From: Paenibacillus timonensis
GTDB lineage: Bacteria > Bacillota > Bacilli > Paenibacillales > Paenibacillaceae
Direction of reading: 5' to 3'
Assembly (NCBI RefSeq): GCF_009725205.1
Contig: NZ_WNZY01000011.1
Span: 97,449 to 161,448, forward strand
DNA: 64,000 nt
Part shown: one piece after another, positions 7,600-16,769 of the stretch
Layout of the letters: every line of letters starts with the position of its first letter
Position numbering within the stretch: the stretch's first letter is position 1
Translations under genes and position numbers: made by a program
Notes under the pieces: model-generated
Seen by the model: the letters and a program-made list of their open reading frames with translations, nothing else
Told to the model about the DNA's origin: nothing
Databases searched by the model: none

Positions 7600-9336
7600 A
7601 TGAAGGCCGGAGGATTGTTTACTAGAAAGAGCATTGTATTCAGGTTTTTCGTTCCATTCACGCTCATCCTGGCCATTTTGTTTACGGTATTATTGCTCAG
7701 CAACATCTATTCGCTGGAAGTGGTTCGTACCCAATCGATTAGCAATTCACGCAATACCTTGGGAATCTACGTGGAGAACATTCATAGTAAGTTGAACTTG
7801 TACGCCAAAGACTTGACTGAGGTGTTCGAGAACCAGATTGATGCGGCGACCGAGTATGATCGCCTTAAAGGGAGCGACCGCTACTTCAGAGAAATCGCCC
7901 TGTTGGACGCCCTGAAGGCCAAAGCGTCGAACAATGACTCCAGCGACGGGGTATTTATCAAACTACCGGATGATGGGGCGACGCTCGTGCAGTTCGGGAA
8001 TCGCACCCGATCCGAGGACAAGCTGGATCTGGTCGACTTCCTGAGGGAGCATGATTTTCTCCCCGATCCTGACCGGACCCTCGACGAATGGACGGATTTC
8101 GATGTTCAAGGTGCGCATTATTTGTTTCGATACATCACCTATGAGAAGGTCAGCTTTGGCACGTTCGTCAAGGCGGATTCCTTGCTTGCCGTCGCCAGCG
8201 GGGAAGGACAAGAGCTCGGCCCAACCCTTCTTAGTGCTCGGGAAGGTGGCATTCTGGCTTCAACCGATGAGAGTCTAATGGAAACAGCATCGACCCTATC
8301 GGATTTGAGAGCGCAGGATAAGAAGAGCTACCTGTTTATTTCAGAACCGATCGCCGAATTTGGCGAAATCACCCATATGATGGCCAAACAAAGTATTTTC
8401 TCAGGACTCAAGCTGATTCAATGGCTCATTATCTCCTTAGCCGCGATTTCGGTGGTGGCGATTCCCCTGGTGTTGAAGCTTCTGGCCAGGGACATTTTGC
8501 AGCCGGTGCTGGAGTTGGTGAAGGCGGCCAAGGACGTCGAAAAAGGGAGAACGAGCTTCCCGGAACCGTCCGGGCATTTTTCCATCGAGTTCATGAAATT
8601 GTTTCATTCTTTCGATTCCATGGTTCGGGAGATTACCGATCTGAAAATCCATACGTATGAGGAAAAAATCGAGCGGAGCCGTACGGAACTCAAGTATCTG
8701 CAAATGCAGATCAGACCTCATTTTTTCCTGAATGCCATCTCCACGATCAACAGCTTGACGTACCAAAATAAAAATGAAGAAATCCGAATGCTGATTCAGC
8801 TGCTGTCTCAGCACTTACGATATATGTTTAAGGGCGGACTTGTTCTGGTGCCGCTGGAGGAAGAGATGAGGCACGTGGACAATTACGTGCACATGCAAGA
8901 GATTCGGAATCCCGACCAGATCTTCTGTATGACGGATATTGATGCGGCCACGGCGCGAGTCCTTATCCCTCAATTCTTAGTGCAAACCTTTGTTGAGAAC
9001 ATCTTCAAGCACGCCCTGACCTACGGTGAAATGTTATCGATCTTCATCCGGACCAGTCTGATCGAGATCGAGGACAAGCCCTATCTACACATCTCGATCG
9101 AGGATAACGGCGGGGGATTTCCATCCAGCGTGCTACAGGCCGCGAAGGATTCAAGCCTGGAGCCGGTCGAAGCGAGCGGGCAAGTCGGGATCTCCAATAT
9201 TCGGCGAACGCTTCAATTGCTGTATAAACGCGAAGACCTGCTGAAACTATCCAACGCCGAACCGCTGGGAGCTAGGGTTGAGATCCTCATCCCGATGGAA
9301 GGCGACGGTGAAAATGACTTCATAAAAGAGGTGTAG
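7600..9336 (+). CDS. YesM-type sensor histidine kinase
   Basis: 578-residue membrane sensor kinase. Domains in order: short cytoplasmic tail, first membrane segment (about residues 13-35), extracellular sensor, second membrane segment (about 268-290), HAMP linker, the His_kinase region with phospho-acceptor His374 in QIRPHFFLN, and an ATPase domain with IEDNGGGF. Start ATG 7600 is preceded by AAAGGAAGAGG; the frame is open from 7501 but that part overlaps a hairpin. The response regulator gene begins 2 bp after the stop. In this group such pairs normally control an adjacent sugar importer, here the binding protein and permeases starting at 11051. Confidence 0.93.
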   Translation: MKAGGLFTRKSIVFRFFVPFTLILAILFTVLLLSNIYSLEVVRTQSISNSRNTLGIYVENIHSKLNLYAKDLTEVFENQIDAATEYDRLKGSDRYFREIALLDALKAKASNNDSSDGVFIKLPDDGATLVQFGNRTRSEDKLDLVDFLREHDFLPDPDRTLDEWTDFDVQGAHYLFRYITYEKVSFGTFVKADSLLAVASGEGQELGPTLLSAREGGILASTDESLMETASTLSDLRAQDKKSYLFISEPIAEFGEITHMMAKQSIFSGLKLIQWLIISLAAISVVAIPLVLKLLARDILQPVLELVKAAKDVEKGRTSFPEPSGHFSIEFMKLFHSFDSMVREITDLKIHTYEEKIERSRTELKYLQMQIRPHFFLNAISTINSLTYQNKNEEIRMLIQLLSQHLRYMFKGGLVLVPLEEEMRHVDNYVHMQEIRNPDQIFCMTDIDAATARVLIPQFLVQTFVENIFKHALTYGEMLSIFIRTSLIEIEDKPYLHISIEDNGGGFPSSVLQAAKDSSLEPVEASGQVGISNIRRTLQLLYKREDLLKLSNAEPLGARVEILIPMEGDGENDFIKEV

Positions 9337-9338
9337 CG

Positions 9339-10934
9339 ATGCGCTGCTTACTTATTGATGACGACGTACCTACGGTTGAGGTGCTCCGGGATATTGTTCG
9401 CTGGGATGAGTATGGCTTCTCCCAGGTGATCGAAGCGCATAACCTTATGGAGGCCAAGTCCTGTTTCGAAGCCGGCTCGCCGGACCTGATCATTTGCGAT
9501 ATTGAAATGCCACGGGGGACGGGGCTCGAAATGATTCAGTGGGTGCGTGAGCAGGGTTGCGATTGCGCATTTATCTTCTTTACCTGCCACGAGAGCTTCG
9601 ATTTCGCTTCGACTGCCTTGACCTATAATGCAGACTCTTATCTGATAAAACCGCTCGATGAGTACAAGCTGGATGAAGCGCTGCACCGTTCACTTGAATC
9701 GCTGAAGCGGCGAAGAACGTTAGGTGAATACAGCAGGCACGGGTTAGCCTGGTTGCGTAACAAGGATTTGGTGGAGAAGAGCTTCTGGAGCGATGTCTTG
9801 TCCTCCACGCTTTCTACGAGGAAGGATTTGATCCAAGGGGAAATCCAAAGGAGGGACTTGTCCTTCACCGTGGATCAAAAGTTTAACCTGGTTCTGGTCA
9901 GCGTTGCGGCATCCGAGATCGATGAACATTGGAACGCTAGTGTGTTTCACTACGCGCTGTCCAATCTCGGATCCGAGATCCTTTTCAATCGTCCAAACCC
10001 TGACCGCGTGATCCCCTATAAACAGGACAATCAGATCTACCATGCGTTCATTCTGGATGGCGGGACAGAACCGCTCCAAATGAAAGCAAGCGGTGAGCGG
10101 CTCGTCCGCTTATGCAAACAATATTTCAAATGCACGGCCACGTGTTACATCAGCGAGGAGATGGAGATTTCCCAATTGGCCCCGTGCAAAGGGAAGCTGG
10201 AACAAATGGATGCATCCAATTTAATCTTTAGAGGGATCGTCCACTTTCAAAACGACCGCTTCCAATATAATACGACGGAGCCGTTCGCCCTAGATACCCA
10301 CATGTATACGCTACTCTTCGCCCAGAAAGATAAAATGCAAATCGTCAAGCGTTTGAAGCTTACGTTGGAACGACTTGCCGCGCAGAACATATTGGACGCT
10401 GCGACACTCCACTCGATGCGTGAGGATTTCCTTCAAGTGGTTTATGCGTTCTTGGCACAAAATAATATTCAAGCCCACCAGTTATTCTCGGATGACATCG
10501 CCAAACGCCTGCTTCAACGGTCCGATCACAGTGTGTTCGATTTCATGAAATGGGCGCATCTGATGACGGAAAAGGCGATTGATACGCTGAAGGAAACGTT
10601 ACAATCCGAGGGGGTTGTCGAGCGGGCAAAACGGTTTATTCATGAGAACTACCATTGGGATATCAGCCGGGATGATGTGGCAGCCAGCGTTTTTTTGACA
10701 CCAGATTATTTGTCCAAAACCTTCAAAACCGAAACAGGCATGTCGATTATCGAATATTTGAACGCCCACCGAATTGAAAAGGCCAAGCGAATGCTGTCGG
10801 AGCGGCTGGTCAGCATTGGAACGATTGCGGCGGATACCGGATTCGACAACCTTTCGTACTTCTCTACGGTGTTCAAGAAACTGACGGGCGAGTCTCCAAA
10901 CGCCTATCGGGCCAAACATAAGCCGGAGGATTAA
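9339..10934 (+). CDS. YesN-type response regulator, AraC-family DNA binding
   Basis: 531-residue response regulator. The receiver domain occupies residues 1-120 with acidic pocket LLIDDD, phospho-acceptor Asp54 (IICDIEMP) and a conserved lysine in YLIKPLDE. A long middle region of unclear fold follows, and the C-terminus (about 430-528) is a double helix-turn-helix AraC domain ending in the typical GFDNLSYFSTVFKKLTGESPNAYR. It is translationally coupled to the sensor kinase and followed by a strong terminator. The likely target is the importer operon directly downstream. Confidence 0.94.
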   Translation: MRCLLIDDDVPTVEVLRDIVRWDEYGFSQVIEAHNLMEAKSCFEAGSPDLIICDIEMPRGTGLEMIQWVREQGCDCAFIFFTCHESFDFASTALTYNADSYLIKPLDEYKLDEALHRSLESLKRRRTLGEYSRHGLAWLRNKDLVEKSFWSDVLSSTLSTRKDLIQGEIQRRDLSFTVDQKFNLVLVSVAASEIDEHWNASVFHYALSNLGSEILFNRPNPDRVIPYKQDNQIYHAFILDGGTEPLQMKASGERLVRLCKQYFKCTATCYISEEMEISQLAPCKGKLEQMDASNLIFRGIVHFQNDRFQYNTTEPFALDTHMYTLLFAQKDKMQIVKRLKLTLERLAAQNILDAATLHSMREDFLQVVYAFLAQNNIQAHQLFSDDIAKRLLQRSDHSVFDFMKWAHLMTEKAIDTLKETLQSEGVVERAKRFIHENYHWDISRDDVAASVFLTPDYLSKTFKTETGMSIIEYLNAHRIEKAKRMLSERLVSIGTIAADTGFDNLSYFSTVFKKLTGESPNAYRAKHKPED

Positions 10935-10935
10935 G

Positions 10936-10961
10936 AAGCTCAGGGAACTGAGCTTTTTTTT
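10936..10961 (+). terminator. Rho-independent terminator after the two-component system
   Basis: Perfect stem AAGCTCAG/CTGAGCTT with GGAA loop followed by a run of eight T. It separates the regulators from the importer genes. Confidence 0.93.
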
Positions 10962-11050
10962 AAAAGAAGATGTCGGTTTATTGAAAGAGAAGCCCCGTTC
11001 AAAACGATAAACTGATAACGAAACCACATGAATGGGGGAAGTAAGAAGTG

Positions 11051-12598
11051 ATGAAGAGAAAACAGAGAATGGTCCTGTTGTTGTTGTCCGCCATGCTGTG
11101 CAGCTCGATCCTGGCAGCGTGCGGCAAGGATTCGAATGAGACGAAGACGACTCCAGGCGACGGTAACGATGCCAAAGTGGAGAAGATTGTGTTCGCCATG
11201 CCTTCTTTTAACCGAATCTCCGATAATCTGGGACGGATCACGGATGCGATCAATGAAATCACGATACCGAAGATCGGCGTTGAGGTGGACTACAAAGTAT
11301 ACGGTCCGGTCGATTATGCACAAAAAGTCAATTTGGCGCTGCAGAGCGGAGAGCAGATGGATTTGTTTACGACGCTGGGGCAATTCACCAGCTACGTGTC
11401 CAAAAACCAGGTCTATCCGTTGGAGGAATTGCTCCCCGAGTATGGCAAAGAACTCACCGCCATTCTGGATAAGGACTTCGGCCCTGACATGTTGAAAGCG
11501 ACAACCCTAAATGGACATATCTACGGCATCCCGGTGAATAAGGGCATGTCGATCCCAACGAACTTCGTTTACAATGCGGACATGCTGAACGAAGCCGGAT
11601 TCACGGCTGACGATATCCGCTCGGTTCAAGATTTGCCGGCGATCTTCGAAGCGGTCAAGCAAAAAAATCCGGATGCCGTTCCGTTTGGTCCGATTAACGT
11701 GAACCCAAGTGATACCTCGCTTCTCCTGTTGTTAAAAGGCTCGCATCAAGTAGACTTCTTGTCGGACACCACCGGTATCGGGGTTGTCGTTGGCGATGAG
11801 GGCAAAGTGGTCAACTTCTATGAGACCGAATTGTTCAAAGAAGGCGCCATGATGATGAGGGACTGGTTCAATAAAGGGTATCTGGAGAAGGATGCGGCTA
11901 CAACATCAATCACCGCTTCCGATCTAATCACATCCGGACGAGGCTTCTCCTTTATGGGAGGATACAGCGGTTTGGAAGCAGCCAAAGCTTTAAGTGCTCA
12001 AACGGGAAAAAATCTGGAGATGAAACGGATCGCTCCTTATTATTTTGAAACCGGGGCCGTGAATATGGTTAGCTGGATGTTGTCGAGCACGACAAAGGCT
12101 CCGGAAGCAGCGGTGAAGTTCCTGAACCTGCTGTACACCGATGAAGCGCTGATCAATACGATTCTTTACGGGATTGAAGGCGAAGATTACGTGAAAGTGG
12201 ATGAGCACCACGTGAAATATCCGGATGGCAGGGATGCCAACACGGTTGGTTACACCGCCATGCTCAGCACCGGCATCGTTGGCTCCGAATCGCTGCAATA
12301 TCAATTGGAAGGCGTCAACTGGTCTGACGTTGAGCTTAAGCTGCAAGAGAACAAAGAAACTCAGAAATCTCCGTATTTCGGCTTTATCTTTGATCCCAGC
12401 GGAGTGAAAACCCAGATGAGCGCCGTCACGAATGTCGTGAATCAATACTTGCCAGGACTCATGTGCGGTGTGCTGGATCCGGAAACGACGATTCCGAAGT
12501 TTGTTGATGCTTTGAACAACGCGGGTGCCGAGGATATTATCCGCAGTAAGCAAGAGCAGCTGGATCAATGGATTGCCGCGCAAAATAGCGGGAAGTAG
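11051..12598 (+). CDS. Extracellular sugar-binding lipoprotein of an ABC importer
   Basis: 515-residue family 1 solute-binding protein. The signal peptide ends in a lipobox (SSILAAC) about 24 residues in, after which the mature protein is lipid-anchored at the outer face of the membrane. The C-terminal part resembles the DUF3502-type extension seen in LplA-like proteins. GTG 11048 and ATG 11051 are both usable with GGGGGAAG at 11034-11041; I prefer the ATG. Two permease genes follow with short gaps, but no ATPase, so a shared ATPase such as MsmX elsewhere probably powers it. The substrate is unknown. Confidence 0.93.
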   Translation: MKRKQRMVLLLLSAMLCSSILAACGKDSNETKTTPGDGNDAKVEKIVFAMPSFNRISDNLGRITDAINEITIPKIGVEVDYKVYGPVDYAQKVNLALQSGEQMDLFTTLGQFTSYVSKNQVYPLEELLPEYGKELTAILDKDFGPDMLKATTLNGHIYGIPVNKGMSIPTNFVYNADMLNEAGFTADDIRSVQDLPAIFEAVKQKNPDAVPFGPINVNPSDTSLLLLLKGSHQVDFLSDTTGIGVVVGDEGKVVNFYETELFKEGAMMMRDWFNKGYLEKDAATTSITASDLITSGRGFSFMGGYSGLEAAKALSAQTGKNLEMKRIAPYYFETGAVNMVSWMLSSTTKAPEAAVKFLNLLYTDEALINTILYGIEGEDYVKVDEHHVKYPDGRDANTVGYTAMLSTGIVGSESLQYQLEGVNWSDVELKLQENKETQKSPYFGFIFDPSGVKTQMSAVTNVVNQYLPGLMCGVLDPETTIPKFVDALNNAGAEDIIRSKQEQLDQWIAAQNSGK

Positions 12599-12623
12599 AA
12601 CGGGAATGTAGGAGAGAACCGCT

Positions 12624-13550
12624 ATGACAAACAAGACGATGAGATCAAGAGGGCTAAAGAAAAATCTCCCGCTGCTGCTGTTAGCCGTGCCAGGCCTGCT
12701 GTATTTTATCCTAAACAGTTATATTCCGATGGCCGGCGTGTTTATTGCCTTTAAGAACATCGATTATGCCAAAGGCATCTTTCGGAGCGATTGGATCGGG
12801 TTCGATAATTTCCGATTCCTGTTTCAAACGTCCGACGCCTGGATCATGACGAGAAATACGCTGTTGTACAACGTTGCTTTTATCGTGTTTGGAACCATTT
12901 TTTCGATCCTCATCGCGATCTTTATGTCGGAGCTGATCGGCAAGGCTTACTCCAAGCTGTTTCAATCCGGGCTGGTGCTGCCGAATTTGATTTCGATGGT
13001 TGTATTGTCTTATCTGGTCTTTGCGTTCTTGAACGCGGACAGCGGATTTATTAACCATTCGATCCTTCGACCGTTGGGCCTGCAGGAAATCAATTGGTAC
13101 TCCGAACCGAAGTACTGGCCGTATCTGCTCGTCATTATTCAGATGTGGAAGACGGCCGGATATGGTTCCATCGTGTATATTGCGTTCATCGCCGGAATTG
13201 ACAAGAGTATCTATGAGGCTGCAAAAATCGATGGTGCGGGCAAATTGAAGCAGATTTGGACGATAACGCTGCCTCTTCTGAAGCCTACCGTCGTGATTCT
13301 GACCTTGATGTCAGTTGGTCGGATCTTTAATTCGGATTTCGGCCTTTTCTATCAGGTCCCGATGAACGCAGGCGCTTTATACAGCACGACGCAAACGATC
13401 GATACGTATGTGTACCGGGCACTTATGCAGGTGAATGATATCGGGATGTCGGCGGCAGCCGGCTTGTACCAGTCGCTTGTCGGGTTCGGGCTGGTGATGC
13501 TGGCGAATGCGATCGTCAAAAAGCTCGACGCGGATAACGCGTTGTTTTAG
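12624..13550 (+). CDS. ABC transporter permease, LplB type
   Basis: 308-residue membrane protein with about six hydrophobic segments. The EAA loop reads YEAAKIDGAGKLKQIWTITL followed by PLLKP near residue 205. The first residues (RGLKKNLPLLLLAVPGLLYFI) and the long first loop match LplB permeases that pair with LplC and YesM/YesN systems. It lies 25 bp after the binding-protein gene with AGGAGAG as ribosome site. Confidence 0.93.
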   Translation: MTNKTMRSRGLKKNLPLLLLAVPGLLYFILNSYIPMAGVFIAFKNIDYAKGIFRSDWIGFDNFRFLFQTSDAWIMTRNTLLYNVAFIVFGTIFSILIAIFMSELIGKAYSKLFQSGLVLPNLISMVVLSYLVFAFLNADSGFINHSILRPLGLQEINWYSEPKYWPYLLVIIQMWKTAGYGSIVYIAFIAGIDKSIYEAAKIDGAGKLKQIWTITLPLLKPTVVILTLMSVGRIFNSDFGLFYQVPMNAGALYSTTQTIDTYVYRALMQVNDIGMSAAAGLYQSLVGFGLVMLANAIVKKLDADNALF

Positions 13551-13561
13551 GAGGAAAGACC

Positions 13562-14455
13562 ATGATTCAAACGAAAGGCGAACGAATTTTCGTCTTGTTC
13601 TCCGCAGTCGCGATGGTGCTGCTAACGTTATTTGCCTTTGTCCCGTTCATCCTGATTCTGGTTGCCTCGTTTACGGATGAATCGATGTTGATCCGGGACG
13701 GATACAGCTTCTTTCCGGCAAAATTGAGTTTGGATGCTTACGCCTATATGGTTTCTTCGGCTTCGACCTTCCTTCGTTCGTATGGCGTGTCCTTCTTGGT
13801 GACGATTCTAGGGACGGCTGCCGGACTTCTAATTTCGAGTATGCTGGCTTATCCGATGTCCAGGAAAGATTTCAAATATCATAACGCGCTGGCGTTTATC
13901 GTGTTCTTTACGATGCTGTTTAGCGGCGGGATCGTTCCGTCCTATATCATGTGGACCAAATACTTGCATATCAAAGATACGCTGGCCGCCTTGATCGTAC
14001 CCAATCTGTTGACCAACGGGTTTTACGTGCTGCTGATCCGAAATTACTATAAAAACAATATTCCCGCCGAGCTGATCGAAGCCGCTCAAATCGACGGGGC
14101 GTCGGAGCTGCGGACGTTCTTCCGGATTATGTTACCGTTGTCCGTTCCGGTGATGGCCACCGTCGGACTGTTCATGGGGCTGGCTTATTGGAACGACTGG
14201 ATTAATGCGTTGTATTTTATCACGAAACCGCAATACTACGGCATTCAGAACATGTTGATTCGCTTGATGAACAACATTCAGTTTCTAAAATCGGGGCAGG
14301 CGGGCAGCGTGATTGGCGCGGGGACAGTCGAGCTTCCAAGCACGGCCATCCGCATGGCCATGGCGGTCATCGGCATCCTGCCGATCGTCATCGTGCTGCC
14401 GTTCCTGCAGAAGTATTTGACTAAGGGAGTCGTCATCGGCGCCGTTAAAGGGTGA
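13562..14455 (+). CDS. ABC transporter permease, LplC type
   Basis: 297-residue partner permease with six predicted membrane segments and EAA loop IEAAQIDGASELRTFFRIML. Preceded by AGGAGGAAA and 11 bp after the first permease. Together with the lipoprotein and the other permease it forms a complete membrane part of a CUT1 importer, lacking only the ATPase. Confidence 0.93.
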   Translation: MIQTKGERIFVLFSAVAMVLLTLFAFVPFILILVASFTDESMLIRDGYSFFPAKLSLDAYAYMVSSASTFLRSYGVSFLVTILGTAAGLLISSMLAYPMSRKDFKYHNALAFIVFFTMLFSGGIVPSYIMWTKYLHIKDTLAALIVPNLLTNGFYVLLIRNYYKNNIPAELIEAAQIDGASELRTFFRIMLPLSVPVMATVGLFMGLAYWNDWINALYFITKPQYYGIQNMLIRLMNNIQFLKSGQAGSVIGAGTVELPSTAIRMAMAVIGILPIVIVLPFLQKYLTKGVVIGAVKG

Positions 14456-14475
14456 AGCAGAAAGGAGTGATCTGT

Positions 14476-15282
14476 ATGAAAGTGCAAGAAGTCATCGATC
14501 TGATTCTGGAGGATTCCTGCGGCGAGACACGAGTCGAAAATACGTGCGATCGATTGGCATCGGGCGATCCGAACCAGGAAGTGACGGGGATCGTCACGAG
14601 TTTTATGGCTACCGTTGATGTGGTGAAAGAGGCAATCGCGGTTGGGGCGAATCTGATTATTACCCATGAACCAACTTACTTCACAGGAAATGATGAGCTG
14701 GAGTGGCTGCAGCAAGATCCGATTTATCTGGCTAAAAAGAAGCTGATTGACGACCATGGCATCGCGATTTGGCGATACCATGATCATATGCATATGGCGG
14801 GAACGGATCGCATCTATGACGGGTTGATCCGTCAGCTTGGTTGGAGCGATCGCCTGGCGGAGGAGAACAAGCCGTGGGTGTATGTCATCGAGCCGACAAC
14901 CGTTGGGGAGCTGGCGGAGGTTCTAAAGGAGAAGCTGTCGATGAATGTGCTTCAAATGGTAGGCCGGCCGGATATGGTCTGCTCTCGCATTGGCGTGTTG
15001 GTCGGCGGTGGGAGCTTGGGACTCGGAAGAGAGCAAATGCCGATGGAACTGATGCGGGACCAAAATCTGGACGTCATGATCTGCGGCGAGATTCTGGAAT
15101 GGACGTTATGCGCATATGTGAACGATGCCGTGATGCTCGGGATGAACAAGGCAATGCTGGTCGTCGGGCATGAACGCAGTGAGGAATGGGGCATGAAGCA
15201 TATGGCAGATTGGCTGCAACCGCTGGTGGGCGGTACCCCGGTCTCTTTCGTGGACGCCAAGGAACCTTTCCAATATCTTTAA
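14476..15282 (+). CDS. Short Nif3-like dinuclear-metal protein
   Basis: 268-residue member of the Nif3/YqfO (DUF34) fold. Recognisable parts are TGIVTSFMATVDVVKEAIA and GANLIITHEPTYF, the place where standard Nif3 proteins have a metal-binding HHP motif, then a later HERSEEWGM. It lacks the central insert that makes typical Bacillus YqfO about 370 residues long. I chose ATG 14476, 8 bp after AAAGGAG; a GTG at 14452 overlaps the permease stop but has a poorer site. Placed at the end of a sugar importer operon, it may be a hydrolase or metal-dependent enzyme for the imported compound. No biochemical function can be assigned. Confidence 0.8.
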   Translation: MKVQEVIDLILEDSCGETRVENTCDRLASGDPNQEVTGIVTSFMATVDVVKEAIAVGANLIITHEPTYFTGNDELEWLQQDPIYLAKKKLIDDHGIAIWRYHDHMHMAGTDRIYDGLIRQLGWSDRLAEENKPWVYVIEPTTVGELAEVLKEKLSMNVLQMVGRPDMVCSRIGVLVGGGSLGLGREQMPMELMRDQNLDVMICGEILEWTLCAYVNDAVMLGMNKAMLVVGHERSEEWGMKHMADWLQPLVGGTPVSFVDAKEPFQYL

Positions 15283-15309
15283 ATGAATGAAGGCACCCGG
15301 AACCTATGC

Positions 15310-15315
15310 TATAAT
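15310..15315 (+). promoter_or_regulatory. Probable extended -10 element of the cueP promoter
   Basis: TATAAT preceded by TGC (extended -10) 54 bp before the cueP start; no good -35. A loose dyad ACCCG (15296-15300) and CGGGT (15316-15320) brackets it and could be an operator. Confidence 0.55.
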
Positions 15316-15368
15316 CGGGTTGTTCGATTGTATCGAAGAAACCAAGCTAGTGCGAAAGGGTGCCAGGC

Positions 15369-15917
15369 ATGAAACGGAAAACCATCTTGACGGCAATCGG
15401 AGTCATTGCGGTTGCCGCGCTGGGAAGTTATTTTCTGATCACAGGACAAGCCGATAAGCAAAAAGAATCGAATGCTATAGACGCTCAGAGCATCAAGCAG
15501 ATGGTCCAGGACTACAGCGTTGGAAAATTAAGCGCCAAGTCCGCATCGATTACTTCGAGCCAACTGATCGTGGACGGCGATACGGCGGATTCGAAGACAT
15601 ATGATCTGCCGAAGGACGAATTTTTCGTCTCGATTGCGCCTTACGTGAACCAAACGCATCCTTGCGAGATCCACAGCTTGACCGGATGCCGCGGCGAAAT
15701 GAGCGAGCAGGAGTTCCAAGTGAATGTCACCGATGCGAACGGAAATACCGTATTGGACCAAAAAATGACGTCCCAGGCTAACGGATTTATCGACTTGTGG
15801 TTGCCGCGCGAGCAAACTTATCTTGTTCAGGTTAGCTATGACGGGAAGACGGCCGAGTCGGAAATCTCCACGTTTGATGGGGATCAAACCTGTATCACGA
15901 CGTTGCAACTCAGCTAA
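15369..15917 (+). CDS. cueP: CueP-family copper-binding protein
   Basis: 182-residue membrane-anchored extracytoplasmic protein. One N-terminal hydrophobic segment (residues 5-25) is followed by the CueP core: LPKDEFFVSIAPYVNQTHPC then HSLTGCRGE. The three cysteines expected in this family are present at residues 99, 107 and about 175. In Salmonella CueP is a periplasmic copper-resistance protein; Gram-positive homologues are surface anchored. ATG 15369 is 9 bp after GAAAGGG. It is a single-gene unit with its own promoter and a strong terminator; no copper ATPase, CsoR or CueR is next to it. Confidence 0.87.
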   Translation: MKRKTILTAIGVIAVAALGSYFLITGQADKQKESNAIDAQSIKQMVQDYSVGKLSAKSASITSSQLIVDGDTADSKTYDLPKDEFFVSIAPYVNQTHPCEIHSLTGCRGEMSEQEFQVNVTDANGNTVLDQKMTSQANGFIDLWLPREQTYLVQVSYDGKTAESEISTFDGDQTCITTLQLS

Positions 15918-15930
15918 TCTGAACCACCTC

Positions 15931-15965
15931 AAAAACGACGGACCCTCATCAGAGGGTCCGTTTTT
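15931..15965. terminator. Bidirectional terminator between cueP and the TauE gene
   Basis: Stem CGGACCCTC (15939-15947) and GAGGGTCCG (15952-15960), loop ATCA, with AAAAA before and TTTTT after. It serves the two convergent genes. Confidence 0.93.
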
Positions 15966-15986
15966 GGGGTCGGCAAAGACCGGCAG

Positions 15987-16769
15987 CTACAATAAGAGGA
16001 TCGCGCCGCCCATCATAGGGGTGAGTACCATGAAGGTTTTTAGCCAGACAACAGGCACACGTTTCGTGAACTTGGCTCCGACATAAGCGCCGGACATCGT
16101 TCCGATCACAACCGCGAGGAGTAAATGAACATCCAGGTAACCGATGGTGAAGTAGCCGGCCCCTCCGGCGAGGGCAATCGGCATGATCACCAGCATGGTT
16201 GTACCGGCGGCGTAACGCATCGACATTCCCAGGAGAAGCATAAGTCCCAGTTGGATAAAAGGCGTCGACCCGATGCCGAACAATCCCGATAAGGAGCCGG
16301 TAATCAAGCCGATGAGCGGCGCTAGCAACCAGAACCGAACGCCTTTGACTGTGACGAGTGTCGTATCGTCGGGCGCTTTCGGGCGCCGGGAAACGTATAC
16401 CATTCGAAACCACAAGGCCAATCCGGAAGCAAACAGCATGCCGGAGGTCAGATACCCCAGACGATCTCCGGGGATCAGAGATGACCAACCCGAGCTAATC
16501 CATGCCCCTGCCGCACCGGTCAAGCCGACGATCACCCCGGAACGCAACGCCATATTTCCTTCGCGGTAATGACTGATCGAACCGGAGAAGGACGAGAAGA
16601 ACATGGCGGCCAGCGCAGTACCTAGCGCCGTATGAATCGGGTAACCGAAAACGACGGTAAGAATCGAGATGATAAATCCCGATCCGCCTGCCCCTACGAA
16701 GCCGAGGAGGAAGCCGAGCGCCACCATGACCAGGGCAACTTCAACGAGCGGGATCAATCCATCCTCCAA
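15987..16769 (-). CDS. TauE/SafE-family membrane exporter
   Basis: 260-residue polytopic membrane protein with about eight hydrophobic segments and the family hallmark GFVGAGGSGFIISIL near the N-terminus, repeated as GLFGIGSTPFIQLGL in the second half. Members export sulfite, sulfoacetate or related organosulfur anions. The start is uncertain: TTG 16769 gives the longest frame, but a second TTG at 16757 is better placed after GGAGG. Either start overlaps the end of the upstream carboxylesterase gene, so the two are co-transcribed and probably controlled by the divergent LysR regulator. Confidence 0.87.
   Translation of the reverse strand: MEDGLIPLVEVALVMVALGFLLGFVGAGGSGFIISILTVVFGYPIHTALGTALAAMFFSSFSGSISHYREGNMALRSGVIVGLTGAAGAWISSGWSSLIPGDRLGYLTSGMLFASGLALWFRMVYVSRRPKAPDDTTLVTVKGVRFWLLAPLIGLITGSLSGLFGIGSTPFIQLGLMLLLGMSMRYAAGTTMLVIMPIALAGGAGYFTIGYLDVHLLLAVVIGTMSGAYVGAKFTKRVPVVWLKTFMVLTPMMGGAILLL

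Noticed and set aside
11990..12634. Minus-strand frame of 214 codons under the binding-protein gene
   Set aside because: Fully antisense to a clear lipoprotein gene, no start signals, and no family resemblance.
15949..16488. Alternative minus-strand frame of 179 codons overlapping the TauE gene
   Set aside because: Shifted frame; the TauE frame has membrane segments and family motifs, this one is arginine-rich noise.
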